Shown here: in pieces, positions 44,291-56,020 of the stretch
Position numbering within the stretch: the first letter of the stretch is position 1
Layout of the letters: each line of letters starts with the position of its first letter
Origin: Phytophthora quininea
Taxonomy: Eukaryota > Oomycota > Peronosporomycetes > Peronosporales > Peronosporaceae
Reading direction: 5' to 3'
NCBI GenBank assembly: GCA_011947345.1
Contig: JAAVTG010000229.1
Location: 620,001 to 684,000 of the forward strand
Length of the DNA: 64,000 nucleotides
The notes under the pieces: model-generated
The model's database searches: none
The model's input: the letters and a program-made list of their open reading frames with translations, nothing else
Told to the model about the DNA's origin: nothing
Position numbers and translations under genes: made by a program

Positions 44291-44765
44291 TGAGCGATTC
44301 GTCGCTGGAGATCAGGCCGATTTGCAATGGTGGCCAGTATTTCATCGTCATTGTTGGGACGAGCGGCCGGAGATGTCAGTCGTGCGCGTTTATGTCATGG
44401 AGTCTGTTGTCCTTTATAGTTCCAACTGTAGCCGATCCATTTTCGATTACAGGATCGTGATCATTGCCAATCTCAGGATCAAATATGGCATGATGTTGGT
44501 TTGCTGGCAAAAGCTGAAGTGAATTACAGTTGGAGTTTGCGATCTCTACAGCTAGCTTCTCTCCTGCTTGCTTGTCCTCTCTGCCCTCTTCTCCTTGACC
44601 ATTCGTTTCTTGTTGTCTTGTCCTCAGTATCTCCTGCACATTCTGGTGCATAGTCCTGGGACCCAACCAATCAGGGAACGGTTCCACTTGAACCGTGCCA
44701 CCGGTCCCGAACCGTGCTCGAGCGGTACAACCTCTACACATGAGCACTACTACGCGAAGGCGCAA

Positions 44766-45266
44766 TATTTCTTGTGCGTGATCGGCTTGTGGAGGAATCT
44801 CTCATCGGCTAATACTGTGAGGGGGAACCCTGCCGTTGTAAGCCTCAACCTCTGCGGCGTCTACCGCACATGCTGCCGCGACCGTATGCGTGATTTTCCA
44901 TTTGAAGCTTGTCATATCACCAAGGCCTGTAACGAAAACACCGTTTCGAGAGGTTGCAGTCGCAATCGGAATCGTGTTCAAATTAAATTCTCTTGAATAT
45001 GTATGCGCCGCAGTCGGCTTTTGTATCAAAACTTCTGCGTTATCTTCTGCGTTTGGCGCAGACAAAATCACAAGTCGGCTGGTGGCTTTCCGATACAACT
45101 GCTGCTATTCCCGGCGACTGCCCGGCCTCTTTGTGAATTTGTCTGCGTCTGACGCAGACAAAAACTACCGCCACTTACACAAGTCAACACCATACTTGTT
45201 AGCGTGTTGTAGTCCACGACGAGTGTTGCTGACAAGAAGACGAAGGTAGGAGGTAAATCAAAGCAC
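44766..45266. other. Intergenic stretch with two short palindromes
   Basis: No gene recognised. Contains two related hairpins, TCTGCG..CGCAGA at 45047-45062 and a perfect 9-bp stem GTCTGCGTC/GACGCAGAC at 45141-45159, each followed by AAAA. May be transposon end sequence. Confidence 0.4.
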
Positions 45267-47564
45267 TCAATGATTAGCAACTGTTTGCAGGCGTGGCATG
45301 CCGCTAGCTACACCTACACTAACGCTTGTTTGGCGACGATTGCGTCGTATTTCTTGCAGGGCTGTAGACCATTTGAGCAGACTCGTGCGGCGCTCTCGAT
45401 GTTTGGCCGTAACAGTACTGATAGGAAGTTGAAGCAGGGCTATCATCAGCATATTGCGAGCCTCGGTGATGGTAGGCCGCTCGATCCAGCTAGTCTTCGC
45501 GATTTTGCATTGGATTTCCATCATCATGCAGCGATAATGGGACAATCGCTTGCGCTTTTTGCTGTTAGATAGATCTTGCCATTGTAAAAATCGGTACGGA
45601 CCAAAGCGCTGATTCGGGTCTCCGCAGCACCAGTGCTCCCAAGCGCACTTCAAGGTCATGCTTGGGATCTCGAAGTCGGCTGGCACGCGAGTAAGACGCG
45701 AATTGTTCAGATTCAGACTCGTGACTAAGGACGCATTAGGATCAGCATTTTGCCGATCATTGGAGTGGTCGGGTTGTTGTTGTTCCTGGTGATTGACATG
45801 TTCTTGCGGCAACGAGACTCCTTGAACGTGCTGTATCAGCGCGGTGATCCCAGTGTTACGAAGTGCGCGGGATATACTAGCATCCAGCGTTGCAGGCGAA
45901 ATTGAGCCGTGATAAGCCGCCAGTTCTGTTTGCATCAAGGCAACGACAGTAGGGGCCAGCGCATCCACTGAAAGCGTCAATTTTTCTAATTGATCAGCTT
46001 GATGCTGCAGCGCCACCAACAAATGTACATGTGGAGGAACACCCGTGGGTCTAATCCGATCGGTCGGTGTAGCAATTCGACATTTCACCCGGGCTTTCAA
46101 CCGATTTACAAGTCTCGTGTTTCCGAACAATGCATTTTGATGCAGTGAGTGCTTGCCAGGAAGTGTTGCAGTAAGAAAATTGTGATGATACACCAGCGAT
46201 GCAAGAAAAACTCCCGGCAGGAATCAAATGACTCGGCATCTTTGGAAAACACAATTCAATACCTCGACGTATTTCATCGTCGCAATCCTCGAAAAAGGAG
46301 GTAAACTAGCAAAGCCGGCTTGCCCAAATGGTAAGCCCGCTGCATACCGACCCACAATTCTATCTCCAGCGGCTTCGTAACGAATATATGTATTTTGTAC
46401 TCCAGGAAGCGTCCATCCCGCTCGGATACAAATCGCAGCAGCGGATGGACCGCCGTTTGAGCATGAGGAAACGTATGTAGCAGAACCTTTGCGAGCTGAA
46501 TGGGTCCCAATCTCGTCAGGCCTTAAGCCTTCACTCTCTAGCAAAACTTTCACGTCTCGTTCAACCATGATACGCTTTAATATCTTGGAAAATCGATTGT
46601 ATTGGTTTTGACCAGGGAACAGCAACGAGTTTGACAAACCACATACCGCTGCGTACACTGCTAGCGACAGCACAGGGCAAATTTCCGGCATGAACGGATT
46701 GGCATATACATGCCGAGCGTCTCGAGGTCGCGTCCCTTCCTGATCATTTTTCATGTGACCAAATACAATAGCAATAGCGTCACCATCCCACCTCATGTGG
46801 CCAGCGTGAATTCCAACAGTACTGCCAGCTCGACACATTAAATTCCAGCTAATAAGTAGGAAAGTATGAGCGAATGTATACTCGTCGGTATGATGCTTCA
46901 TCATTGCCAAGCACAACAATCTCAACACGGAAAATGACAACGGCTCCTTTCCTTCGGTAAGTTTCTGACCAGATGCGTGACTTCGACGAGCTACGGTGCG
47001 TTTCAAGCCTTTGAAGAACAGTGTTAAGTCAGCAGCAAAATCTTCGGGCATTGTGCGTCCATAGCCACGATATAAGTGAAATAGACTTGATCGCAAAGAA
47101 TCGTACACTGACATTCCAGGTTTTCCACCTTTCTGGTTTCTCAACGACACGAGAAATTGTTCAAAGTCCTCAGCACGATGCAAATCGTATGTAATGGGCG
47201 GTAGCAATGGGTTGCCAGTGATGATACGATAAATGCTGTCGCTTGACAGGGACACCACGTTTCCGTCGTTTTGCAGGTTACTAGTTGGCACCAAAGCAAG
47301 AAATGCATCGCTAAGCACATTTCGTTTGTTTTGATACAGCCACGACAAGTAGCGGCTGATTCCTCGCCAGTACATGTCCACTGTCTTTGCTGCGATAACA
47401 TTGTTTTTCACTTCGTGCACTTGATCATCAAGGTCGTCGCCAACGTGGTCACCGTCGTTGCAGGGTACTTCGTCGCCGCTGTCGTCATTCATTTCGCCAT
47501 CATCTTGCTGCACACCGTCGGAGCCGGGCACCAGGTCGCCATGAACAGCACCACTACAAGCCAT
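45267..47564 (-). mobile_element. Crypton: tyrosine recombinase with GCR1_C-like C-terminal domain
   Basis: The first frame (47564-46224, 446 aa) is uninterrupted. An acidic N-terminus precedes a SAM-like region (YWRGISRYLSWLYQNKR) and a tyrosine-recombinase domain with Arg in SWNLMCRAGSTVGIHAGHM, HxxR in IGTHSARKGSATYVSS and Tyr in PGVQNTYIRYEAAGD. The second part (46193-45267) continues the protein after a possible intron (donor GTATTG near 46263, acceptor near 46156) with a coiled region (HHQADQLEKL-type) and a C-terminal domain VPADFEIPSMTLKCAWEHWC, as in the GCR1_C-like DNA-binding domain of Cryptons. No reverse transcriptase is present, as expected for this DNA transposon group. The recombinase could be functional. 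Confidence 0.75.
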
Positions 47565-47983
47565 GGGCGGCGCTTCTTCTGTTTGATCTTCAAAAGTCGT
47601 CGACCGTCAAAGTCCACTCAATTAAGTACGAGCAGAACAAACGCAGACAAATTCTCGCTACATATAAGAGGCAAGTTGCAGATTTGGGTATAACGGCGAC
47701 CGCTGGAAGTGACAAGACAAAGCGCGAACCTTTGGCCATTCGCGGTTTTACTTAGTGCTGTAAATTCGTTCACCACCATGGTAGAGCATTCCGCACTTCG
47801 CGCAATCAAGTTCGTACGTCTGTTACCGGAAATCTTGCATCCCCCGTGCGATGCCCACTTACGCCAAAGTGTCGCGGCGCACTCAAAACGGTGTTTTCCT
47901 TCAGTCTCCGGAAAACGTCCATCTGCGATTTGACCGGAGAGCTTCCCAACTGATTTAAACCACACTCTGGCGACAAGCAGCAG
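47565..47983. other. Region between Crypton and the tandem array
   Basis: No gene recognised. The array homology begins abruptly at TGGTTTGAGCTGTAG (47984). Confidence 0.4.
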
Positions 47984-48492
47984 TGGTTTGAGCTGTAGAT
48001 CTCCGCGTGAGACCATGAGCTGCAACGATCTGAGTTGGAATCGCCGTGTGAGACCATGGGCTGACGTTCGTGTAACGATGTCTTACAGAAGGCGCATTCG
48101 TTTCCAAACCGAGAACTTCCTAGCAAAAGTACCAGGTGTAGTTGCTCCAACGCTCCCCTCTCAGTCAGGTACTAGTACACCCCGACCGAAATTGGTCCGC
48201 GCTTGTCTGAGCAAGGGTCAAAACTAGGATTTGTCCCCGACCGGTGGGGAGGATTCTCAGGTCAAACATGCCATTGACCCCCACCAGTGAAGATGTTCTT
48301 GGTTAAGAAACCGAGATAACATTCTGCGTTAGGGCCACCACCGACAAACCGTAACTCAGAGCAGGCGTGAGCCGTAAACTTCACCGTCCTCTTCAACTCC
48401 AGCAGCAGCACTGTACTAGGTACTATTCATCTGTCCTCGTCGAAAGTACACACTCTTCCCTGGATCTCTACCAGGTATTGCTTCCGTTCGTA

Positions 48493-50077
48493 CTACAACA
48501 AACACTCGAACCACTTGAAAGGCTTCTGCGCATCGCTGAACCACCCGTCGCTCGTCAAGAAAGCAGTGTCTGCGTGGTTCAGTCGTGGCTTGTAGAACCG
48601 ATCCTTGTAACTCGTACCAAACCGCTCCAGGTCCAAGCCCTTGGAACACCCTTGGAACTCCACGAGCCCGTCATTCTCTGACGACTTGTGCGGGACAATT
48701 TTACCCGACAAGACGAACAGTGCTTTGTAGACGGAAGAGACGCCGTGGTAGTAGTTGCTACATGTGACAGCAGTCACGTTACTGGCGTACGCTTCTTGAG
48801 CAGCAACATAAGCTGCGTTCAGCTCAGGCGAAGCGAGCTTCTCGCCTTCATACACGAGCGCCTCGCGGGATGTAGCCAGAGGACATTGACCTATTAGATC
48901 CAAGAACCCAGCAGCAAGTTTCCCAGCAGTCTGGCCGTTGCAAAAGCCTTGCGAGTAGTCTGCCAACATACTTCCTTTCATTGGCGCGCTCAGTGAAACC
49001 CACTCGACCCCAGAGCCAAAGCTGCACTTACCAGCGGCAAGAGCAGCCGCCATGGTTGATCCCGCCATAGAATGTGTCACGATAATCGTGTCTTCAATGA
49101 CTTTCGAGTCCAAGTCGCTCGAGTCGCTCATCGACAGCGAGAACTTGCAGAATTTGTCCTGCAGAGTGCCGTTCGTCCAAGCAAAGTCCATCGTGTTGAG
49201 GTGGGCATACTTCACCACCGTACAACACGGGGCATGGTTTCCAATCGACCCCATTCTCAAGCAAGGCCTGTCCTGAAGCTCGGCCTTCTCTTTCTTGTTG
49301 CCAATTCCATGGAAGAAGACGCACGGACGAGGTTCCGACTTGCATTTACAGGTCGAAGCCTCCATCGCCATGTGTTCAGCCGCCTCCAGCTTTCGGGAAG
49401 TACTCTCAGGAACTTCATCACCAGTCATCAACGCTACTGCGGTGGCAGTCACCGCAACAGGCTCCGCACTCTTAGCACAGGACGCTCCGTCGTCCGACAG
49501 CTCCGGCTCCGAAACACTGATCGGGTGGCCAGGTACGTCACCTCGATGGTCATATCGCTGCTGTACGCTACGAATCCGGACGCACCCGACACACACAACG
49601 CGAAGCTCGTCTCGATGAACGTCGTCTGGAACAAGGAGCCGCCCGAGCACTCCACAGCTTCCCGCCGATCGATGCGCTCGGGATTGGAGTCATGTTGTTC
49701 AAAGCGGGCAGGATCTCGTCAAACGGGATCGGCGGTGGTTGGCATCGCACCGTCGGCTCTTGATCTTTCACGCCATCACTGTCTGCGTCGGTATAGAACG
49801 AGCCGTTCACGAACATGTACGTCATCTCCTGACCGTCCTCGATGAAGGTAGAATAGCCATCGTAGAGCACCTTCTTGCCGTCTTCCGACACGACCGGGTT
49901 GGCGAAGACGTCGAATTCCGTTCGGCCGTGGACCGCCATGGACTGGCGCTTGAGCGTGACGTGGAGCTTGACCGACGGTGCGTCCGCAATTGAAGCCTTT
50001 AGCTTGCGTTCGATGTCGGATGACGACAATGCTGAGACCATCCCTGCCAACATCAGTAAGGAAGTGAAGATATTCAT
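48493..50077 (-). pseudogene. Lipase-like copy 6 (array unit 1); two single-base losses
   Basis: Same start and signal peptide as copy 7 (MNIFTSLLMLAGMVSALSSS). Loses one C at about 49670 (CCC where copies 5, 7 and 8 have CCCC), which leads to a stop at 49568, and one base at about 49524 (GATCGGGTGG versus GATCGGAGTGG). Net two bases short of copy 7. As assembled it gives a ~170-residue truncated protein without hydrolase half. Between about 49310 and 49524 it carries the copy 3/4-type block (CAKSAEPVAVTATAVALMTG), as copy 7 does. Elsewhere nearly identical to copy 7. Confidence 0.75.
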
Positions 50078-50230
50078 CGCCGTCCGGAACGGCTTCGTCG
50101 TGGTGTTTGGAGGAGGTAGAATCGCAAATTCCGGAATGGAATGGAAGTCGAAAGTCGACGCTGGTAACGCAACAACAATCTCCATTCCACGTACATGCAC
50201 AGTAATATTGTTCCAACGATCTGTAGGCCC

Positions 50231-50243
50231 TTCCCAGGATCAA
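50231..50243 (-). promoter_or_regulatory. Conserved 13-bp upstream box, array unit 1
   Basis: Sense TTGATCCTGGGAA, 154 bp before the ATG of copy 6; the same position holds in units 2 and 3. Confidence 0.3.
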
Positions 50244-50635
50244 AGTACTTCTTACCTTTTCATGTTGATTGCCTCCTTGGGCAAACCATCACGCGCGATT
50301 TGTCAGGTGTACGAGGAATTGTTTCGTAGGCTGACGTGAATCAACAACACCACAGGGACTTTCTCTTCTCTAACCGAACGGCCAAAATGCAGAAAAGTGT
50401 CGGCTTCATTCATCGCTCGCACAGTCAGGGAGATCGAAGCCAGTTGGTTGGTGCCGATGATCTGTTCGTGATGAAACATCAGTGATGATGATCAACACCT
50501 GGTTGCTATGGAAGAGGGTGCAACACGGTGGAACCTTTGGGCTCAAGCAACCATCATACCTCGGATCCATCACGATTCCATTTCCCAAACAGCACACTGC
50601 GCTGACCACAGTACGCTGGGTCCGAAGACGCGTTC

Positions 50636-50866
50636 TCAACACCGTTTACAAAACGTGTGTCGGCAGCATCTCCTGGCGACGCAGCAGCATTGCCTCCTTT
50701 CTGCTGCTGCGTACTTGTAGCTCCACCAGAAGAAACTGGAGCTGTTGCTCCCGATGCAAGTGTTCGCCAAAGAGCCCCACCTTTTAGTACGCATTGCACC
50801 TGCACTTGTGCCCACTGCACAACTTCAAGATCGGGTCGACGTTTTGCCGATTTCATCCATTCGGTA
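50636..50866 (-). pseudogene. CFAP74-like 3' fragment in unit 1
   Basis: Encodes KSAKRRPDLEVVQWAQVQVQ and ALWRTLASGATAPVSSGGAT as in the main gene at 59440-59660, then is cut at GTAGT and joined to the next unit. It contains the uninterrupted hAT target (GTCGGCAGCATCTCC). Confidence 0.7.
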
Positions 50867-51380
50867 GTCACTGGTTTGAGCTGTAGATCTCCGCGTGAGA
50901 CCATGAGCTGCAACGATCTGAGTTGGAATCGCCGTGTGAGACCATGGGCTGACGTTCGTGTAACGATGTCTTACAGAAGGCGCATTCGTTTCCAAACCGA
51001 GAACTTCCTAGCAAAAGTACCAGGTGTAGTTGCTCCAACGCTCCCCTCTCAGTCAGGTACTAGTACACCCCGACCGAAATTGGTCCGCGCTTGTCTGAGC
51101 AAGGGTCAAAACTAGGATTTGTCCCCGGCCGGTGGGGAGGGTTCTCAGGTCAAACATGCCATTGACCCCCACCAGTGAAGATGTTCTTGGTTAAGAAACC
51201 GAGATAACATTCTGCGTTAGGGCCACCACCGACAAACCGTAACTCAGAGCAGGCGTGAGCCGTAAACTTCACCGTCCTCTTCAACTCCAGCAGCAGCACT
51301 GTACTAGGTACTATTCATCTGTCCTCGTCGAAAGTACACACTCTTCCCTGGATCTCTACCAGGTATTGCTTCCGTTCGTA

Positions 51381-52967
51381 CTACAACAAACACTCGAACC
51401 ACTTGAAAGGCTTCTGCGCATCGCTGAACCACCCGTCGCTCGTCAAGAAAGCAGTGTCTGCGTGGTTCAGTCGTGGCTTGTAGAACCGATCCTTGTAACT
51501 CGTACCAAACCGCTCCAGGTCCAAGCCCTTGGAACACCCTTGGAACTCCACGAGCCCGTCATTCTCTGACGACTTGTGCGGGACAATTTTACCCGACAAG
51601 ACGAACAGTGCTTTGTAGACGGAAGAGACGCCGTGGTAGTAGTTGCTACATGTGACAGCAGTCACGTTACTGGCGTACGCTTCTTGAGCAGCAACATAAG
51701 CTGCGTTCAGCTCAGGCGAAGCGAGCTTCTCGCCTTCATACACGAGCGCCTCGCGGGATGTAGCCAGAGGACATTGACCTATTAGATCCAAGAACCCAGC
51801 AGCAAGTTTCCCAGCAGTCTGGCCGTTGCAAAAGCCTTGCGAGTAGTCTGCCAACATACTTCCTTTCATTGGCGCGCTCAGTGAAACCCACTCGACCCCA
51901 GAGCCAAAGCTGCACTTACCAGCGGCAAGAGCAGCCGCCATGGTTGATCCCGCCATAGAATGTGTCACGATAATCGTGTCTTCAATGACTTTCGAGTCCA
52001 AGTCGCTCGACTCGCTCATCGACAGCGAGAACTTGCAGAATTTGTCCTGCAGAGTGCCGTTCGTCCAAGCAAAGTCCATCGTGTTGAGGTGGGCATACTT
52101 CACCACCGTACAACACGGGGCATGGTTTCCAATCGACCCCATTCTCAAGCAAGGCCTGTCCTGAAGCTCGGCCTTCTCTTTCTTGTTGCCAATTCCATGG
52201 AAGAAGACGCACGGACGAGGTTCCGACTTGCATTTACAGGTCGAAGCCTCCATCGCCATGTGTTCAGCCGCCTCCAGCTTTCGGGAAGTACTCTCAGGAA
52301 CTTCATCACCAGTCATCAACGCTACTGCGGTGGCAGTCACCGCAACAGGCTCCGCACTCTTAGCACAGGACGCTCCGTCGTCCGACAGCTCCGGCTCCGA
52401 AACACTGATCGGAGTGGCCAGGTACGTCACCTCGATGGTCATATCGCTGCTGTACGCTACGAATCCGGACGCACCCGACACACACAACGCGAAGCTCGTC
52501 TCGATGAACGTCGTCTGGAACAAGGAGCCGCCCGAGCACTCCACAGCTTCCCCGCCGATCGATGCGCTCGGGATTGGAGTCATGTTGTTCAAAGCGGGCA
52601 GGATCTCGTCAAACGGGATCGGCGGTGGTTGGCATCGCACCGTCGGCTCTTGATCTTTCACGCCATCACTGTCTGCGTCGGTATAGAACGAGCCGTTCAC
52701 GAACATGTACGTCATCTCCTGACCGTCCTCGATGAAGGTAGAATAGCCATCGTAGAGCACCTTCTTGCCGTCTTCCGACACGACCGGGTTGGCGAAGACG
52801 TCGAATTCCGTTCGGCCGTGGACCGCCATGGACTGGCGCTTGAGCGTGACGTGGAGCTTGACCGACGGTGCGTCCGCAATTGAAGCCTTTAGCTTGCGTT
52901 CGATGTCGGATGACGACAATGCTGAGACCATCCCTGCCAACATCAGTAAGGAAGTGAAGATATTCAT
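51381..52967 (-). CDS. Secreted alpha/beta-hydrolase (lipase-like), copy 7 (array unit 2); intact, 528 aa
   Basis: The only uninterrupted gene of the four-unit array. Start chosen at 52967 (signal peptide MNIFTSLLMLAGMVSALSSS) rather than the longer frame from 53090, because the extra 41 residues would bury the signal peptide. Same domain plan as copy 5: Asp-rich loop TDADSDGVKD, hinge PRPCVFFHGIGN, Ser in IIVTHSMAG, ENDGLVEF, LNHADTAF, KWFECLL. A block of about 210 bp (roughly 52200-52413; EPELSDDGASCAKSAEPVAV to KCKSEPRPC) is of copy 3/4 type, whereas both flanks are of copy 5 type, so the gene is a mosaic. Confidence 0.85.
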   Translation of the reverse strand: MNIFTSLLMLAGMVSALSSSDIERKLKASIADAPSVKLHVTLKRQSMAVHGRTEFDVFANPVVSEDGKKVLYDGYSTFIEDGQEMTYMFVNGSFYTDADSDGVKDQEPTVRCQPPPIPFDEILPALNNMTPIPSASIGGEAVECSGGSLFQTTFIETSFALCVSGASGFVAYSSDMTIEVTYLATPISVSEPELSDDGASCAKSAEPVAVTATAVALMTGDEVPESTSRKLEAAEHMAMEASTCKCKSEPRPCVFFHGIGNKKEKAELQDRPCLRMGSIGNHAPCCTVVKYAHLNTMDFAWTNGTLQDKFCKFSLSMSESSDLDSKVIEDTIIVTHSMAGSTMAAALAAGKCSFGSGVEWVSLSAPMKGSMLADYSQGFCNGQTAGKLAAGFLDLIGQCPLATSREALVYEGEKLASPELNAAYVAAQEAYASNVTAVTCSNYYHGVSSVYKALFVLSGKIVPHKSSENDGLVEFQGCSKGLDLERFGTSYKDRFYKPRLNHADTAFLTSDGWFSDAQKPFKWFECLL

Positions 52968-53120
52968 CGCCGTCCGGAACGGCTTCGTCGTGGTGTTTGG
53001 AGGAGGTAGAATCGCAAATTCCGGAATGGAATGGAAGTCGAAAGTCGACGCTGGTAACGCAACAACAATCTCCATTCCACGTACATGCACAGTAATATTG
53101 TTCCAACGATCTGTAGGCCC

Positions 53121-53133
53121 TTCCCAGGATCAA
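53121..53133 (-). promoter_or_regulatory. Conserved 13-bp upstream box, array unit 2
   Basis: Sense TTGATCCTGGGAA, 154 bp before the ATG of copy 7. Confidence 0.3.
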
Positions 53134-53526
53134 AGTACTTCTTACCTTTTCATGTTGATTGCCTCCTTGGGCAAACCATCACGCGCGATTTGTCAGGTGT
53201 ACGAGGAATTGTTTCGTAGGCTGACGTGAATCAACAACACCACAGGGACTTTCTCTTCTCTAACCGAACGGCCAAAATGCAGAAAAGTGTCGGCTTCATT
53301 CATCGCTCGCACAGTCAGGGAGATCGAAGCCAGTTGGTTGGTGCCGATGATCTGTTCGTGATGAAACATCAGTGATGATGATCAACACCTGGTTGCTATG
53401 GAAGAGGGTGCAACACGGTGGAACCTTTGGGCTCAAGCAACCATCATACCTCGGATCCATCACGATTCCATTTCCCAAACAGCACACTGCGCTGACCACA
53501 GTACGCTGGGTCCGAAGACGCGTTCT

Positions 53527-53756
53527 CAACACCGTTTACAAAACGTGTGTCGGCAGCATCTCCTGGCGACGCAGCAGCATTGCCTCCTTTCTGCTGCTGC
53601 GTACTTGTAGCTCCACCAGAAGAAACTGGAGCTGTTGCTCCCGATGCAAGTGTTCGCCAAAGAGCCCCACCTTTTAGTACGCATTGCACCTGCACTTGTG
53701 CCCACTGCACAACTTCAAGATCGGGTCGACGTTTTGCCGATTTCATCCATTCGGTA
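53527..53756 (-). pseudogene. CFAP74-like 3' fragment in unit 2
   Basis: Indistinguishable from the unit 1 fragment at the level I can check; includes the unoccupied hAT target site near 53546. Confidence 0.7.
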
Positions 53757-54270
53757 GTCACTGGTTTGAGCTGTAGATCTCCGCGTGAGACCATGAGCTG
53801 CAACGATCTGAGTTGGAATCGCCGTGTGAGACCATGGGCTGACGTTCGTGTAACGATGTCTTACAGAAGGCGCATTCGTTTCCAAACCGAGAACTTCCTA
53901 GCAAAAGTACCAGGTGTAGTTGCTCCAACGCTCCCCTCTCAGTCAGGTACTAGTACACCCCGACCGAAATTGGTCCGCGCTTGTCTGAGCAAGGGTCAAA
54001 ACTAGGATTTGTCCCCGGCCGGTGGGGAGGGTTCTCAGGTCAAACATGCCATTGACCCCCACCAGTGAAGATGTTCTTGGTTAAGAAACCGAGATAACAT
54101 TCTGCGTTAGGGCCACCACCGACAAACCGTAACTCAGAGCAGGCGTGAGCCGTAAACTTCACCGTCCTCTTCAACTCCAGCAGCAGCACTGTACTAGGTA
54201 CTATTCATCTGTCCTCGTCGAAAGTACACACTCTTCCCTGGATCTCTACCAGGTATTGCTTCCGTTCGTA

Positions 54271-55854
54271 CTACAACAAACACTCGAACCACTTGAAAGG
54301 CTTCTGCGCATCGCTGAACCACCCGTCGCTCGTCAAGAAAGCAGTGTCTGCGTGGTTCAGTCGTGGCTTGTAGAACCGATCCTTGTAACTCGTACCAAAC
54401 CGCTCCAGGTCCAAGCCCTTGGAACACCCTTGGAACTCCACGAGCCCGTCATTCTCTGACGACTTGTGCGGGACAATTTTGCCCGACAAGACGAACAGTG
54501 CTTTGTAGATGGAAGAGACGCCGTGGTAGTAGTTGCTACATGTGACAGCAGTCACGTTACTGGCGTACGCTTCTTGAGCAGCAACATAAGCTGCGTTCAG
54601 CTCAGGCGAAGCGAGCTTCTCGCCTTCATACACGAGCGCCTCGCGAGATGCAGCCAGAGGACATTGACCTATTAGATCCAAGAACCCAGCAGCAAGTTTC
54701 CCAGCAGTCTGGCCGTTGCAAAAGCCTTGCGAGTAGTCTGCCAACATACTTCCTTTCATTGGCGCGCTCAGTGAAACCCACTCGACCCCAGAGCCAAAGC
54801 TGCACTTACCAGCGGCAAGAGCAGCCGCCATGGTTGATCCCGCCATAGAATGTGTCACGATAATCGTGTCTTCAATGACTTTCGAGTCCAAGTCGCTCGA
54901 GTCGCTCATCGACAGCGAGAACTTGCAGAATTTGTCCTGCAGAGTGCCGTTCGTCCAAGCAAAGTCCATCGTGTTGAGGTGGGCATACTTCACCACCGTA
55001 CAACACGGGGCATGGTTTCCAATCGACCCCATTCTCAAGCAAGGCCTGTCCTGAAGCTCGGCCTTCTCTTTCTTGTTGCCGATACCGTGGAAGAAGACGC
55101 ACGGACGAGGTGTCGACTTGCACCCACAGGACGACGCCTCCATCGCCAAGTGTTCTTGCGACCTTAACTTCCTGGTTGTACGCGCAGGAGTTTGTCGCCG
55201 GTCATCAACGCTCGTATCGTTGAGGTCACCGCTGCTGGCTGTAAGGTCGCATCACAGGCAGCAGTTTTCCGACAGCTTGGGCTCTGACACACTGATCGGA
55301 GTGGCCAGGTACGTCACCTCGATGGTCATATCGCTGCTGTACGCTACGAATCCGGACGCACCCGACACACACAACGCGAAGCTCGTCTCGATGAACGTCG
55401 TCTGGAACAAGGAGCCGCCCGAGCACTCCACAGCTTCCCCGCCGATCGATGCGCTCGGGATTGGAGTCATGTTGTTCAAAGCGGGCAGGATCTCGTCAAA
55501 CGGGATCGGCGGTGGTTGGCATCGCACCGTCGGCTCTTGATCTTTCACGCCATCACTGTCTGCGTCGGTATAGAACGAGCCGTTCACGAACATGTACGTC
55601 ATCTCCTGACCGTCCTCGATGAAGGTAGAATAGCCATCGTAGAGCACCTTCTTGCCGTCTTCCGACACGACCGGGTTGGCGAAGACGTCGAATTCCGTTC
55701 GGCCGTGGACCGCCATGGACTGGCGCTTGAGCGTGACGTGGAGCTTGACCGACGGTGCGTCCGCAATTGAAGCCTTTAGCTTGCGTTCGATGTCGGATGA
55801 CGACAATGCTGAGACCATCCCTGCCAACATCAGTAAGGAAGTGAAGATATTCAT
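54271..55854 (-). pseudogene. Lipase-like copy 8 (array unit 3); two indels, net in frame
   Basis: Compared with copy 5 it lacks two bases near 55263 (GCAGTTTTCCGAC versus GCAGCTTCTTCCGAC) and one near 55189 (GCAGGAGTTT versus GCAGGGAGTTT). The three losses restore the frame, but a stop (after SEPKLSENCCL) lies between them, giving a ~200-residue product. Upstream and downstream parts are otherwise intact, with Ser in IIVTHSMAG and the KWFECLL end. Carries the copy 5-type hinge block (ASSCGCKSTPRPC), unlike its neighbours copies 6 and 7. Confidence 0.75.
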
Positions 55855-56007
55855 CGCCGTCCGGAACGGCTTCGTCGTGGTGTTTGGAGGAGGTAGAATC
55901 GCAAATTCCGGAATGGAATGGAAGTCGAAAGTCGACGCTGGTAACGCAACAACAATCTCCATTCCACGTACATGCACAGTAATATTGTTCCAACGATCTG
56001 TAGGCCC

Positions 56008-56020
56008 TTCCCAGGATCAA
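56008..56020 (-). promoter_or_regulatory. Conserved 13-bp upstream box, array unit 3
   Basis: Sense TTGATCCTGGGAA, 154 bp before the ATG of copy 8. Unit 4 lacks the box: its upstream region has diverged. Confidence 0.3.

Larger units (their letters stand above)
39190..44765 (-). mobile_element. Decayed DIRS/Ngaro-like tyrosine-recombinase retroelement
   Basis: Three separated coding remnants in the order expected on the minus strand: Gag-like (about 44765-43109), reverse transcriptase of DIRS type (about 42920-42060) and tyrosine recombinase (40160-39191). DIRS/Ngaro elements use a tyrosine recombinase instead of a DDE integrase. I did not find the terminal repeats (inverted or split direct), so the limits are approximate. 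Several stops and shifts make it inactive. Confidence 0.6.

Noticed and set aside
52183..52883. Long plus-strand ORFs antisense to the lipase genes (up to ~300 codons)
   Set aside because: They mirror the minus-strand genes' codon structure, have no domain and reappear in every copy; shadows.
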